64,000 nucleotides of DNA from NCBI RefSeq assembly GCF_009800965.1, contig NZ_WUAF01000008.1, positions 159,474-223,473 on the forward strand, read 5' to 3'. The DNA is from Cognatazoarcus halotolerans. Lineage in GTDB: Bacteria > Pseudomonadota > Gammaproteobacteria > Burkholderiales > Rhodocyclaceae. A program made the translations under genes and the position numbers. Below are positions 9,132 to 18,948 of the stretch, in pieces. How positions within the stretch are numbered: position 1 is the stretch's first letter; each line of letters starts with the position of its first letter. The notes beneath the pieces were generated by a model. The model saw nothing but the letters and a program-made list of their open reading frames with translations. It did no database searches and was not told where the DNA came from.

Positions 9132-10466
9132 ATGACCCAGATGACACCGCCGGAGATCGTCTCCGAACTCGACAAGCATATCGTCGGCCAGGCCCGCGCC
9201 AAGCGGGCCGTTGCCATCGCGCTGCGCAACCGCTGGCGCCGGGCCCAGATCGAGGAGCCGCTGCGCTCGGAGATCACGCCGAAGAACATTCTCATGATCG
9301 GTCCGACCGGCGTCGGCAAGACCGAGATCGCACGTCGCCTGGCAAGGCTCGCCAACGCGCCCTTCATCAAGGTGGAAGCCACCAAGTTCACCGAAGTCGG
9401 CTACGTCGGGCGCGATGTCGAGACGATCATCCGCGATCTCGTTGAGGTTGCGATAAAGGATGGTCGCGATCAGGCGATGAAGCGCGTGCGTGACCGGGCC
9501 ATGGACAATGCCGAGGACCGCGTGCTCGATGCCCTGCTGCCGCCTGCCCGCCCGGTGGGTTTCGGCACCGACGCACCGCCCGCCGAGGAGTCGTCCACGC
9601 GACAGAAATTCCGCAAGAAGCTACGCGAGGGCGAACTTGACGACAAGGAGATCGAGATCGAGGTCTCGGCCGTCGGCATGAGCGCGGAGATCTTTGCGCC
9701 GCCGGGCATGGAAGAGCTCACGCAGCAGATCCAGGGCATGTTCCAGAACCTTGGCAATGCCCGCAAGAAGACCGCCAGGATGAAGGTCAGCGATGCGCTG
9801 AAGGTGCTTGCCGATGAAGAGGCCGCACGGCTCATCAACGATGAGGAAGTCAAGACCGATGCGGTGCGAGCGGTCGAGCAGAACGGCATCGTGTTTCTTG
9901 ACGAGATCGACAAGATCGCAGCCCGCTCCAGTGCTCAAGGTGCCGATGTATCGCGTCAGGGTGTTCAGCGCGATCTCTTGCCGCTGGTGGAGGGCACTAC
10001 GGTCAGCACCAAGTACGGCATGGTGCGCACCGATCACATCCTGTTCATCGCGAGCGGCGCGTTTCACCTCTCCAAGCCCTCGGACCTGATCCCGGAAATG
10101 CAGGGACGCTTTCCGATCCGGGTTGAGCTCGATTCCCTCTCGGTGGACGACTTTGCCTGCATCCTGACCAGTACGGATGCCTGTCTCACGCGCCAGTACG
10201 AGGCCTTGCTGCGGACCGAGGGCGTCAAGCTCGATTTCGTCGAGGATGGCATCCGTCGACTGGCCGAAATCGCCTTCCAGGTGAACGAGAAAACAGAGAA
10301 CATCGGTGCGCGACGTCTGTACACGGTGATGGAGAAGCTGCTCGAGGAGGTTGCGTTCGATGCCGGCAAGATCGGGTTTGACAAGCTGGTGATCGATGCG
10401 GCTTACGTCGACAGCCGCCTCGAGGTGCTCGCCCAGCGCGAGGATCTCGCCCGCTACGTGCTGTAG
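9132..10466 (+). CDS. hslU: ATP-dependent protease ATPase subunit HslU
   Basis: AAA+ unfoldase that feeds substrates to HslV. ATG 9132 begins [20 protein letters not shown], the conserved family N-terminus; an in-frame start 33 bases earlier has no support. The 444-residue protein has Walker A GPTGVGKT (57-64), Walker [10 protein letters not shown], the inserted I-domain (about 110-245), sensor/arginine-finger region GRFPIRVEL, and the C-terminal tail [15 protein letters not shown] end that docks into HslV. Confidence 0.98.
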   Translation: MTQMTPPEIVSELDKHIVGQARAKRAVAIALRNRWRRAQIEEPLRSEITPKNILMIGPTGVGKTEIARRLARLANAPFIKVEATKFTEVGYVGRDVETIIRDLVEVAIKDGRDQAMKRVRDRAMDNAEDRVLDALLPPARPVGFGTDAPPAEESSTRQKFRKKLREGELDDKEIEIEVSAVGMSAEIFAPPGMEELTQQIQGMFQNLGNARKKTARMKVSDALKVLADEEAARLINDEEVKTDAVRAVEQNGIVFLDEIDKIAARSSAQGADVSRQGVQRDLLPLVEGTTVSTKYGMVRTDHILFIASGAFHLSKPSDLIPEMQGRFPIRVELDSLSVDDFACILTSTDACLTRQYEALLRTEGVKLDFVEDGIRRLAEIAFQVNEKTENIGARRLYTVMEKLLEEVAFDAGKIGFDKLVIDAAYVDSRLEVLAQREDLARYVL

Positions 10467-10591
10467 GTCGGCCGTACCGGCCGGATGAAGCAAGGGCACG
10501 AAGCACTGGGGGTGGGCTGGAAAGCGGTCTAGAATGGCCGCTCTCCGTTCAATCGCGGCGAGCCGAGCATGGCAGCCGAAAGTGATCCGCC

Positions 10592-11473
10592 ATGTTTGTT
10601 CGTATCGTCTCGATCCTCTTCCCGCTGTTTGCGATCGCAGCCCTGGGTTATGTGGTCGGCCGCTGGATGAAGCCTGACCTGACGCACGCCAACAAGCTGA
10701 ACATGGATGTGTTCGTGCCGGCACTGGTTTTTTCGGCGCTGGCGAGCAAGTCTTTTGCCGTGGCGCAGTTTGTGCCGCTTGGCGTTGCCACGCTGATCGT
10801 CGTGGTCGGCTCGGGCCTTGCCGCCTGGGCTGCCGCGAAACGCCTTGGCCTGGATCCGAAGACGCTGGTGCCGCCGATGATGTTCAACAATTGCGGCAAT
10901 CTCGGCCTTCCACTTGCAGTGCTTGCGTTCGGCAACGAGGCTCTCGCGCCGGCCGTGGTCATGTTCATGGTTTCGAACCTGCTCCATTTTTCCTTCGGCG
11001 CGTGGCTGCTCGATCGTCACATCCGCATCGTGAATCTGTGGCGGGTACCGTCGGTGCTGGCGACCTTCGCCGGAATCGGGGTGAGTGTGGCCGGCTTCGA
11101 GGTATGGCCACCCCTGATGGTTGCCATCAAGATGCTTGGTGACATCGCAATTCCGTTGATGCTGCTGGGGCTCGGCGTGCGGCTTACCGATTCGCGCATT
11201 TCAGAGGTCAGACTCGGTCTCATCGGTGCCACTGCACGGCCTTTGCTTGGCATGTTGCTTGCCGTACTGGTCATGCAGGTGATCGAGCTGTCGCAGCAGG
11301 AGCAGGCGTTGTTGCTTGTGTTTGGCGCCCTGCCGCCGGCGGTGCTGAACTTTATCTTCGCCGAACGCTACAACCAGGAGCCTGAGAAGGTCGCCTCGAT
11401 GGTGGTGATCGGCAACGTGGCGTCACTGGCCTTTCTTTCGGTCGCACTCGCAATCGTACTTCCGACGGTCTGA
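10592..11473 (+). CDS. AEC-family (auxin efflux carrier-like) transporter
   Basis: Inner-membrane permease of the AEC family, whose bacterial members move organic acids or similar anions. The 293 residues form about ten hydrophobic helices in two halves, with family-typical N-terminus (FPLFAIAALGYVVGRW), the conserved NNCGNLGLPLAVLAFGNEA segment after helix 4, and PLMLLGLGVRL. It starts 125 bp after hslU, on the same strand, and is followed 62 bp later by alaX. No regulator neighbours it and no substrate can be assigned. Confidence 0.9.
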   Translation: MFVRIVSILFPLFAIAALGYVVGRWMKPDLTHANKLNMDVFVPALVFSALASKSFAVAQFVPLGVATLIVVVGSGLAAWAAAKRLGLDPKTLVPPMMFNNCGNLGLPLAVLAFGNEALAPAVVMFMVSNLLHFSFGAWLLDRHIRIVNLWRVPSVLATFAGIGVSVAGFEVWPPLMVAIKMLGDIAIPLMLLGLGVRLTDSRISEVRLGLIGATARPLLGMLLAVLVMQVIELSQQEQALLLVFGALPPAVLNFIFAERYNQEPEKVASMVVIGNVASLAFLSVALAIVLPTV

Positions 11474-11535
11474 GCGCCCCTCCGGCGAGGCGCGTGTGGT
11501 CTGAACCGCCAACAATTCGAGAGAGGAAGAACCCC

Positions 11536-12246
11536 ATGACGGACCTGCTGTTTCGCAACGATGCATATGCAAGGCTCTGCGAGGCTCGTGTGACACGGAT
11601 CGACGGGCAAAAGGTGTTGCTGGATCGCACTGTTTTCTATCCTGCGGGCGGTGGGCAGCCGGGCGATACGGGTGAATTGGTGACCACAGAGGATCTGCGT
11701 CTTCGGGTGATCGACACGATAAAGGGGGCCGCGTCTGACGAAGTAATGCACGTTCTGGCCGAAGGTGCGGAGCACCTTGCTCCTGGAACGATCGTCACCG
11801 CGGCAATCGACTGGGGGCGTCGCCATCGGCTGATGCGTTTCCATACAGCGCTGCATCTGCTGTGTGCGGTCGTCGATGCACCGGTGACCGGTGGCAGGAT
11901 GGCCGAGGACAAGGCGCATCTTGATTTCGATATAGAGATGGAGAAACTGGTAGCGGCCGAGATCGAGGAAAGGCTGAATGCCCTGGTTGCCGCGGATACG
12001 CCGGTCGAGACCGGCCAGATCAGTGACGAAGAGCTCGATGCCAATCCCGGCCTGGTGAAGACCATGTCGGTCCAGCCGCCGCGTGGGCAGGGCAGTGTGC
12101 GGACTATCCACATCCCGGGGGTCGATCTGCAGCCCTGCGGCGGAACCCACCTCGCGCGCACCGGGGAGATCGGCCCGCTCAGGGTGGTTCGCATCCGCTC
12201 TGAAGGCAAACGCAACAAGCGAGTGACCATCGCCTTCGCCGAGTGA
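11536..12246 (+). CDS. alaX: Alanyl-tRNA editing protein AlaX (medium type)
   Basis: Free-standing homologue of the AlaRS editing domain, expected to hydrolyse Ser-tRNA(Ala) or Gly-tRNA(Ala). The start is ATG 11536 behind GAGAGGAAG. The 236 residues include an N-terminal beta-rich domain (FYPAGGGQPGDTGEL, about 35-48) and the zinc site: H103-TAL-H107 and CGGTH with C201 and H205. This matches the AlaX-M class with its extra N-terminal domain. The small DUF2007 gene follows with a 4-base gap to its ATG. Confidence 0.92.
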   Translation: MTDLLFRNDAYARLCEARVTRIDGQKVLLDRTVFYPAGGGQPGDTGELVTTEDLRLRVIDTIKGAASDEVMHVLAEGAEHLAPGTIVTAAIDWGRRHRLMRFHTALHLLCAVVDAPVTGGRMAEDKAHLDFDIEMEKLVAAEIEERLNALVAADTPVETGQISDEELDANPGLVKTMSVQPPRGQGSVRTIHIPGVDLQPCGGTHLARTGEIGPLRVVRIRSEGKRNKRVTIAFAE

Positions 12247-12250
12247 TGTG

Positions 12251-12580
12251 ATGAAGTTGCTCACCCGTTGCAGCAATCTCGTAGAGGCACATCACTGGGC
12301 GAACCTTTTGCGGGCAGCGGGGATCCGTGTCGAGGTGCGCAACACCTGGTTGTCCGGTGCGGTCGGGGACATCCCGCAACGGGAGACGTGGCCACAGTTG
12401 TGGATCCCGTTGCTGCAGGACGAGTCCGCTGCAATGGCGGTCATCCGTGCTGCGGGGCGTGATGCCGGAAAGCTGCCGGTGTGGCGCTGCCCGGCGTGTG
12501 GCGAACTGCTGGAGGGGCAATTCGCCCAGTGCTGGAATTGCGGCGCCGACCGGCCCCTCAGCCCAAGCTCGGAAGCTTAG
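12251..12580 (+). CDS. DUF2007 protein with C-terminal zinc ribbon
   Basis: Small protein of 109 residues (ATG 12251; a GTG one codon upstream is an alternative). The N-terminal DUF2007 domain (about 1-75) resembles signal-transducing PII-like ferredoxin folds and starts MKLLTRCSNLVEAHHWANLL, typical of the family. The C-terminus has a rubredoxin-type zinc ribbon CPAC...CWNC (about residues 80-100). The gene follows alaX so closely that the two are probably co-transcribed. Function unknown. Confidence 0.85.
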   Translation: MKLLTRCSNLVEAHHWANLLRAAGIRVEVRNTWLSGAVGDIPQRETWPQLWIPLLQDESAAMAVIRAAGRDAGKLPVWRCPACGELLEGQFAQCWNCGADRPLSPSSEA

Positions 12581-12596
12581 GGCACCCGGCCGCCGA

Positions 12597-13952
12597 TCAC
12601 TCGCGCGGCGTGCGCAGCAGCACGAACTCTTCTGCGGCGGTGGGATGCACCGCAATGGTTCGGTCGAGGTCGGCCTTGGTGGCGCCCATGGTGACGGCCA
12701 CGGCGAGGGCCTGGATGATCTCGCCCGAATCTGCGCCGATCATGTGGGCTCCCAGCACCCTGTCGTCGTTCCGGTCGACGATCACTTTCATGTAGGCTCG
12801 CTCGGTACGTCCCGAGATGGTGTTCTTCATCGGCCTGAAGTCGGCCTCGAAGACGCGCACGTCGTGGCCTGCTTCGATCGCGTCCGCTTCGGACAGGCCG
12901 ATGGTGCCGATCGGCGGCTGGGAGAACACCGCCGTGGCGATCAGGCGATGATCTACCGATCGCGGTGCGCCGCCGAATTCGGTTTCTGCGAAGGCGCGTC
13001 CTTCGGCGATTGCTACGGGGGTGAGGTTGGCGCGGTTCGTCACATCGCCGACCGCGAAGATGCTCGGCACGCTGGTGCGCGACCACTGGTCCACCGGAAT
13101 CGCACCGCTGCCCGGCGCCGTGGCGACGCCGACGGACTCGAGTCCGAGGCCCTGGGTATTGGGTGAACGTCCCAGCGCCGAGAGCACCGCGTCGGCCTCG
13201 ATGGTACTGCCGTCGGCCCCGGTGCATACAAAGCGATTGCCGGCCCTTTCGAGCCTTGCGGGCGAGAATCCGGGTTTCAGCGTGACTCCGCGTTCGCTCA
13301 TCGCAGTGGCGAGGCGGCGGCGAATGTCATCGTCGAAGCCGCGAATCGGCAGGTCGGCGCGGTAGGCGAGGCTGACATTGCTTCCGAAGCCGGCGAAGAT
13401 CCCTGCAAACTCGACGGCAATATAGCCTGCGCCGAGCACCAGCAGGTGCTCAGGCAGGACGGTCAGGTCGAGGATCTCGTTGGAACTCATGGCCAGCTCA
13501 ATGCCTTCGATCTTCGGGTGGCTGGGGATGCCGCCGGTGGCGATGAGGATGCGTTCGCCGGTGATACGGCGCCCGTCCACTTCGACCGTGTGCGGATCCA
13601 CGATGCGCGCCCATCCGGACAGCAGCGCCACGCCGGAATCGGCCAGCATCTTGCGGTAGATACCCTCGAGTCGGTCCGTTTCGCGGTTCTTGGCAGCGGT
13701 CAGGGCTGCGAGGTCGAAGCGTGCGGCATCGATCTGCCAGCCGTAGCCCGGTGCATCCGCAAGGGCCTCGCCGAACTGTGAGCCGTACATGAAGATCTTT
13801 TTCGGCACACAGCCGCGGATCACGCAGGTGCCGCCGACCCGGCTCCCCTCGCAGATTGCGACCCGAGCCCCCAGCGCCGCCGAGCGCCGGCTGGCCGCGA
13901 CCCCGCCGGAGCCTGCGCCGAGGGTAATGAGATCGAAATCGTAGGCGGTCAT
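12597..13952 (-). CDS. gor: Glutathione-disulfide reductase
   Basis: FAD-dependent, NADPH-using enzyme that reduces glutathione disulfide in the cytoplasm. The 451-residue protein has the FAD motif GAGSGG (12-17), the redox disulfide C43-VIRG-C48 in GGTCVIRGCVPKK (the glutathione-reductase pattern), the NAD(P) motif LGAGYIAVEFAG, the second FAD motif FAVGDVTN, and the C-terminal HPTAAEE with the catalytic His-Glu. It converges with the DUF2007 gene, with 16 bp between stop codons. Confidence 0.95.
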   Translation of the reverse strand: MTAYDFDLITLGAGSGGVAASRRSAALGARVAICEGSRVGGTCVIRGCVPKKIFMYGSQFGEALADAPGYGWQIDAARFDLAALTAAKNRETDRLEGIYRKMLADSGVALLSGWARIVDPHTVEVDGRRITGERILIATGGIPSHPKIEGIELAMSSNEILDLTVLPEHLLVLGAGYIAVEFAGIFAGFGSNVSLAYRADLPIRGFDDDIRRRLATAMSERGVTLKPGFSPARLERAGNRFVCTGADGSTIEADAVLSALGRSPNTQGLGLESVGVATAPGSGAIPVDQWSRTSVPSIFAVGDVTNRANLTPVAIAEGRAFAETEFGGAPRSVDHRLIATAVFSQPPIGTIGLSEADAIEAGHDVRVFEADFRPMKNTISGRTERAYMKVIVDRNDDRVLGAHMIGADSGEIIQALAVAVTMGATKADLDRTIAVHPTAAEEFVLLRTPRE

Positions 13953-14078
13953 GCCGATTCTCCTGTGAACTGTTCTTGAACGGTTTGATCGTGTGGGACA
14001 GGCAAAGCTTACCTGCTGCGCGCAAAAGTCGCGCCCGACACTTTGCCGAGCGGGCGCTGTCTTTGCGCGGTGTGCTCT

Positions 14079-14849
14079 TCAGGGCTTCTTGCCGGCCCGG
14101 TCGAAGAGCGACTGCATGAGTTCGCTGGGTACCGGGAAAACGATCGTGGAGGTGCGATCATTGGCGACCTGGGTGAGCGTCTGCAGATAGCGCAGCTGCA
14201 TCGCGGCAGGGTCGCGGGAGAGCATCTCGGCGGCTTCGAGCAGACTCTGGGCGGCCTGCTTCTCACCTTCGGCATGGATTACCTTGGCGCGCCGCTCGCG
14301 CTCGGCCTCGGCCTGCCGTGCGATCGCACGAATCATCGATTCGTTGAGGTCGACGTGCTTGATCTCGACGTTGGCCACCTTGATGCCCCAGGCATCGGTC
14401 TGCGCGTCGAGGATCTTCTGGACGTCGGTGTTGAGCCTTTCCCGCTCGGAAAGCATCTCGTCGAGCTCATGCTTGCCGAGCACGGCGCGCAGCGTGGTCT
14501 GCGCCAACTGGCTGGTGGCCATCAGGTAGTTCTCGACCTGGATGATGGCGCGTTGCGGATCGACGACCCGGAAATACACCACCGCGTTTACCTTGACCGA
14601 GACGTTGTCGCGCGAGATCACGTCCTGGCTCGGCACATCCATGGTCACCACCCGCAGGTCGACACGCACCATCTGCTGCAGGCCGGGGATGATGATGATC
14701 AGGCCCGGGCCTTTGACGCTGGAGAAGCGTCCCAGCGTGAACACCACGCCACGCTCGTATTCACGCAGGATCTTGAGCGATGCGACGACGATCGCAAGCA
14801 GGATGAAGATGACCGGCGCAAGGCCGAAGCTGAGGTCAAAGGGCATCAT
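14079..14849 (-). CDS. Slipin (stomatin/prohibitin-family membrane protein)
   Basis: SPFH-domain scaffold protein, probably anchored in the inner membrane. ATG 14849 (or the immediately following ATG 14846) gives 256-257 residues: one N-terminal transmembrane helix (about 8-29), the band-7/SPFH domain (about 30-190: [34 protein letters not shown]) and a helical C-terminal region rich in Ala and Glu. The start overlaps the end of the upstream nfeD gene by 14 bases. Slipin and NfeD are a known gene pair; NfeD proteases cleave the C-terminal part of their partner stomatin in archaeal examples. Confidence 0.92.
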   Translation of the reverse strand: MMPFDLSFGLAPVIFILLAIVVASLKILREYERGVVFTLGRFSSVKGPGLIIIIPGLQQMVRVDLRVVTMDVPSQDVISRDNVSVKVNAVVYFRVVDPQRAIIQVENYLMATSQLAQTTLRAVLGKHELDEMLSERERLNTDVQKILDAQTDAWGIKVANVEIKHVDLNESMIRAIARQAEAERERRAKVIHAEGEKQAAQSLLEAAEMLSRDPAAMQLRYLQTLTQVANDRTSTIVFPVPSELMQSLFDRAGKKP

Positions 14850-16260
14850 GTCTTGCTCCAGTTGCTGGGCGGCTATCCACCGGTTCGACCTCCAGTGTGA
14901 GGCCGTCGATTCGTGTGACGCGGATTTTCTGACCGGGCGCGAGCGCCGAACTGGCGTGCACCTGCCAGGATTCGCCATGTACCAGGGCGCGGGCGCCGTC
15001 GCCGTCTACCAGTGTGATAACGCCGACACTGCCCGGCATCTCCTCGCGCCCGGTGACCACAGCGCGCTTGCGCTCCCGTAATGCAATCGTGCCGACCGCA
15101 AAGATCAGCCCGGCACTGACCAGTGCGGTTCCCACCAGGAAAGGAAGCGGAATACCGAGACCCGGAATTTCGCTGTCGACGAGAAACAGGCCGCCGAGAA
15201 CGAAAGCGACGATACCGCCCACGCCCAGCGCACCAAAGCTTGGCACGAAGACTTCGGCGATCATCAGCGCAGCGCCGAGCCCGATCAGTGCAACGCCGGC
15301 CCAGTTGATCGGCAGCATCTGGAAGGCGAACAGCGCCAGCGTGAGGCAGATTGCGCCTGCGACGCCGGGGACGCCGAAGCCCGGGCTGGTGAATTCGACG
15401 AAAAGGCCGTACACCCCGATCATCATGAGGATCACCGCCAGCTGCGGATTGGCCAGCACCGCAAGGGTGCGGCTGCGCCAGTCCGGTTCCACCACCTGAA
15501 GCTGTGCGTCGCGTGTGTGAAGCGTGCGCTCTCCGGCGCTGGTGCTGACGACACGTCCGTCGGCCTGGGCGAGCAGGTCGCGAAGATCGGTCGCGATGAA
15601 ATCGATGACCCCTTCGCGTTTCGCCTCCATGGCCGAGATGCTTGCGGCTTCGCGCACCGCCCGTTCTGCGAATTCCACGTTGCGCCCGCGCATTTCCGCG
15701 AGGCTCTTGAGATAGGCCGCCGCGTCATTGGTGGCCTTGTGCATCATTGCATCGCCAATTGGTGGGGCGGCGGTTGGTGTCGATGCCTTGTCGTTCGCGG
15801 CGCCGGGCGCGTCCGCAGCCTCGTCGGCTGGCTCTCCGGCCGGGGGCTTGTCCCTGGCGCCACCGCCGGGCATGCCGATGGCTACCGGGGTAGCAGCGCC
15901 AAGATTGGTGGCCGGCGACATCGCGGCAATGTGGCTGGCGTAAAGGATGTATGTGCCGGCACTTGCGGCGCGTGCGCCTTCGGGATGGACGAAGGTGGCG
16001 ACCGGCACCGGCGAGGCGAGGATTGCCTTGATGATCTGGCGCATCGCGGTATCGAGTCCGCCGGGGGTGTCCATTTCGATCACCACGAGTTCCGCGCCGC
16101 CTGCGCTCGCACGCTCAAGGCCGCGGACAATGAAGTCGGCCGAGGCGGGCTCGATGATGCCGTCGAGCCGCAGGCTGACGACGCTACCCGCCAGAGCCGT
16201 CGTTGCAGCACCCAGGGTCAGCGCAATCGTCAGCAACAATCCCGCTGCAGTCCGGAACAT
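14836..16260 (-). CDS. NfeD family membrane serine protease (long form)
   Basis: Membrane-anchored ClpP-like protease partner of slipin. ATG 16260 is preceded by AAGGAGGGG and followed by a signal sequence (about 1-24), giving 474 residues. The ClpP/SppA-like domain (about 25-235) contains [11 protein letters not shown] and the catalytic-Ser region [12 protein letters not shown]; a Pro/Ala-rich insert (about 130-165) interrupts it. Four or five transmembrane helices follow (about 275-395), then a C-terminal OB-fold NfeD domain (about 405-474). It precedes the slipin gene with a 14-base overlap, indicating coupled translation. Confidence 0.93.
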   Translation of the reverse strand: MFRTAAGLLLTIALTLGAATTALAGSVVSLRLDGIIEPASADFIVRGLERASAGGAELVVIEMDTPGGLDTAMRQIIKAILASPVPVATFVHPEGARAASAGTYILYASHIAAMSPATNLGAATPVAIGMPGGGARDKPPAGEPADEAADAPGAANDKASTPTAAPPIGDAMMHKATNDAAAYLKSLAEMRGRNVEFAERAVREAASISAMEAKREGVIDFIATDLRDLLAQADGRVVSTSAGERTLHTRDAQLQVVEPDWRSRTLAVLANPQLAVILMMIGVYGLFVEFTSPGFGVPGVAGAICLTLALFAFQMLPINWAGVALIGLGAALMIAEVFVPSFGALGVGGIVAFVLGGLFLVDSEIPGLGIPLPFLVGTALVSAGLIFAVGTIALRERKRAVVTGREEMPGSVGVITLVDGDGARALVHGESWQVHASSALAPGQKIRVTRIDGLTLEVEPVDSRPATGARHDAL

Positions 16261-16353
16261 GCTCCCCTCCTTGCGATCCTGAGTGTCAGAGGGCTTTGGT
16301 GGGCGGCGAGTTCCGGCCTGCACCAAACGGGTCTGGCCCGGCCGAAGCGGGGC

Positions 16354-17604
16354 TTACTCGAGCGGCGGGAGCGCGATCTTGTGATCCTTGCTGAACTGGT
16401 AATCCTTGAACACATGCTCCGCCGACAGCGACTGATAGGTGCCGTCGGCGTTGCGATGCGTGGTGTCCTTGAGGCGGTAGGTGTTGTGGCCGCAGGTCCA
16501 GCAGTCGAAGTTGCGCATATGGGTGCACAGGCAGGTCTTGTCCATGACCTTGAGGCGCCTCGCCTCCGGGTTGGCCTTGAGCTCGCGGTTGTAGGCGACG
16601 ATGTAGGCGCAGCTTCCCTTCGCGTCGAGCAGGTAGCCGTAGGCCTCGCAGTTTGGACGGATGCCGGCGCCGATTGCCGGGCTGTTCTTGAGCATGCGCA
16701 TCGGATAGCCGGTGGGCGAGATGCCATTGACCTCGATGTCATCTTCCTCGGCCATGAAATATTCCTGACGCACGTCCGGCGGCAGGCCACATTCGTTGGT
16801 GACCGTGAAGCGTGTGGCGACCTGGACCGCGGCGGCACCGTTTTCCAGGAAGGTGGTGGCGTCGGTGCCGGTGAACACGCCGCCCGCGGCGATCAACGGG
16901 ATCTCGAGCTTCTCGTCGACCAGCCACTGGCGGATCTCGGCGACGATGGTGGCGAGATCGTACTCGGCCCAGTCAAAGCCGAAACCGAGGTGACCGCCTG
17001 CCAGCGGGCCCTCGACCACTACGTAATCGGGCAGCCGACCGGTCCGCGCGCTCTTCTTGATGAAGAGCTGCAGGGCCCTGACCGAAGATACGATGATGCC
17101 GAGCTTGGCATCGCGAAAACGCGGGTGGTCCTCGATGAGTGCGAAGGAGCCGAGATGAAGGCCGGCGGCCAGAGTGATGCCATCTATGCCGGCATCCAGC
17201 GCGGAGGCCAGACGCACTCTCAAGGTGTCCTTGGGGCCGTTCATGGTGAGCTTCTCCATGCAGTTCATGAAGATCAGCCCACTGCCTTCCTTGCGCGCCA
17301 TGGTGTTCTCGACGTGCGCGCGCTGTGCTTCTTCGAGCAGGGCGAGATCGAACTGCACGTCCGATTTGTCTTCGTTTGCGACGTTGTGCTTGTATTTCTT
17401 GAGCTTGTCGCGGACATACTTGGTGTCGTAGCGCCGGTCGCTCACCGTTGGCACCATGGCATCCGAGATATGGCCGATTCCGCCGAGCCGGGCCGCGGTG
17501 AGCGACAGATCGGACGTGGATATGTCCACCCCCATGCCTCCGATCATGATCGGCACGTATTCCTTCTTGTCGAAGGTCAGGCGGAAATCATCGACGCATT
17601 TCAT
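16354..17604 (-). CDS. Nitronate monooxygenase/FabK-like FMN enzyme with Cys-rich C-terminus
   Basis: FMN-dependent TIM-barrel oxidoreductase of the nitronate monooxygenase/enoyl reductase superfamily. ATG 17604 begins MKCVDDFRLTFDKKEYVPIM and gives 416 residues; the upstream extension of the frame lacks protein character. The barrel carries IGGMGVDIS near the N-terminus, VVEGPLAGGHLGFG with the catalytic-site His, and phosphate-binding GGVFTGTDA. Beyond about residue 300 a tail has clustered cysteines (NCEAYG, GSCAY, CLCTHMRNFDCWTCGHN), unusual for simple nitronate monooxygenases. The physiological substrate is unknown. Confidence 0.88.
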   Translation of the reverse strand: MKCVDDFRLTFDKKEYVPIMIGGMGVDISTSDLSLTAARLGGIGHISDAMVPTVSDRRYDTKYVRDKLKKYKHNVANEDKSDVQFDLALLEEAQRAHVENTMARKEGSGLIFMNCMEKLTMNGPKDTLRVRLASALDAGIDGITLAAGLHLGSFALIEDHPRFRDAKLGIIVSSVRALQLFIKKSARTGRLPDYVVVEGPLAGGHLGFGFDWAEYDLATIVAEIRQWLVDEKLEIPLIAAGGVFTGTDATTFLENGAAAVQVATRFTVTNECGLPPDVRQEYFMAEEDDIEVNGISPTGYPMRMLKNSPAIGAGIRPNCEAYGYLLDAKGSCAYIVAYNRELKANPEARRLKVMDKTCLCTHMRNFDCWTCGHNTYRLKDTTHRNADGTYQSLSAEHVFKDYQFSKDHKIALPPLE

Positions 17605-17917
17605 ATGTGTTCTATCCTCGCGCGTTGCGGTGCCGGTACGCCGGAAGGGCGTACCGGGGGATGCGGTTCCATCGTGCGGGCATGTCGGGGCCTCTTCTGC
17701 ACGGTTGTGGACTCGCGTCTGGCTGGCCGGTCGGTGCGCGGGCTCCCTCCCTCGCTCAAGGTAGTCTCTCCAACCGGCGTCGTCTGCCTGGGCGCTATTG
17801 TACCCGTGGTGGAGGGCAAACGGCCGTTGCGCGGCGCGCGGTTTGTACAACTTGGTTCGCTATTTGCTAGGCATATAGGTGAGGTCTGCCGCGGCCATTC
17901 TTCGGGGAGGTATTCAG
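17605..17917. other. Intergenic region between divergent genes
   Basis: About 313 bp separate the nitronate-monooxygenase-like gene from the exonuclease gene on the opposite strand. It must hold both promoters. The only clear element is GGGGAGG at 17904-17910, the ribosome-binding site of the exonuclease gene. The other open frames across this stretch look like chance readings. Confidence 0.5.
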
Positions 17918-18430
17918 ATGGGGCTCCATGTTTCCAGCGCGCATGGTTTGCCGGCGTTCATCGATGTGGAGGCGTCGGGGCTCGGACGCGGCAGTTACCC
18001 GATAGAGATCGGCGTCTGCCTGCCCGACGGGACCTCCAGGTGCTGGCTGATCCGACCTGCACCGCTCTGGCGCGCGTGGGAGCCTGCCGCGGAGCGCATC
18101 CACAGGCTGAGCCGGGATCTCCTTGAGCGTCACGGCCGGCCGATCCGCAGCGTTGCCGAGGAACTCAACGAAGTACTGGCGGGGCAGGTCGTCTATAGCG
18201 ACGCCTGGGGAAACGACATGCCCTGGGTTGCCGCATTGTTCGATGAGGCGGGGCTGGTTCAGCGTTTCCGGATAGAGGCCTTGCGCGCGATCGTGCCCGA
18301 GGTACGGCTTGCCGAATGGAATCCCATGCGCAAGCGGATCGAACTCGAACTATCGCTGCGCCGGCACCGTGCAAGCGCTGATGCGCTCGCCCTTCAGCAG
18401 ACTTGGGCCGCGCTTTGCCTGCCGTCGTAA
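17918..18430 (+). CDS. DnaQ-like DEDDh 3'-5' exonuclease
   Basis: Probable single-domain nuclease of the DEDDh family (RNase T/DnaQ type), 170 residues. ATG 17918 is preceded by GGGGAGG. Motif ExoI is FIDVEASGLGRGSYPIEIG (D and E as metal ligands, about residues 15-33), ExoII is YSDAWGNDMPW (about 91-101), and ExoIII is RHRASADALA (His and Asp, about 150-159). All four acidic residues and the His appear present, so the protein is probably active. Its substrate is unknown. It is flanked by genes on the opposite strand. Confidence 0.82.
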   Translation: MGLHVSSAHGLPAFIDVEASGLGRGSYPIEIGVCLPDGTSRCWLIRPAPLWRAWEPAAERIHRLSRDLLERHGRPIRSVAEELNEVLAGQVVYSDAWGNDMPWVAALFDEAGLVQRFRIEALRAIVPEVRLAEWNPMRKRIELELSLRRHRASADALALQQTWAALCLPS

Positions 18431-18513
18431 CCTGGGCCGAGAATAATCCGGTATCTGTCCCGACCGGCATACCCCTGGATTCATGAGCACGGCCGATCGG
18501 TTGGTTGAGATGA

Positions 18514-18948
18514 TCAGAGGATGACGGCGATTTCCTCGCGACGAATCAGCTCTTCTCCGAACTGAAGGGCATCGAGGTCGAGTGCGTCGCTCGAGGCGAT
18601 CAGTCCGAGGGGGCGTCCATCGGCCGACACGACCGGGACGTGGCGGAAGCCGCCTTCGTACATCATGTGCAGCGCGTGGCCGAAGGGGCGATCATCAGTG
18701 ATTGTCTGCGGGTTATGTGTCAATACCTCGCCCACGGGCGTGGTGTCAGCATCGAGGCCGGAGGCGAGCACCCGGAATGTGGCGTCCCGCTCGGTGAAGA
18801 TACCCGTCAGTACGCCATGCTCCGTAACCAGTGCGGCACTCTGGCGGTAATCCTGCATGAGTTGCGTGACGGCTCGAACCGGCATGTCGATCGGAACGCA
18901 AACGAAAGTGCGGTCGGCAATCACCTGATGAATCGGACGGCTGGGCAT
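18514..18948 (-). CDS. Tandem CBS-domain protein
   Basis: A 144-residue protein consisting almost wholly of a CBS pair, a module that binds adenosine nucleotides and gates partner activity. The start ATG 18948 is preceded by AAAAGGAGAC. CBS1 spans about residues 8-65 (VRAVTQLMQDYRQSAALV, GIFTERDATFRV) and CBS2 about 72-130 (GHALHMMYEGGFRHVPVV, GLIASSDAL). No effector domain is attached and no partner gene adjoins it. Confidence 0.93.
   Translation of the reverse strand: MPSRPIHQVIADRTFVCVPIDMPVRAVTQLMQDYRQSAALVTEHGVLTGIFTERDATFRVLASGLDADTTPVGEVLTHNPQTITDDRPFGHALHMMYEGGFRHVPVVSADGRPLGLIASSDALDLDALQFGEELIRREEIAVIL

Noticed and set aside
15517..18126. 869-codon forward open frame
   Set aside because: Spans the antisense of nfeD and of the nitronate monooxygenase-like gene; both real genes have clear motifs on the other strand.
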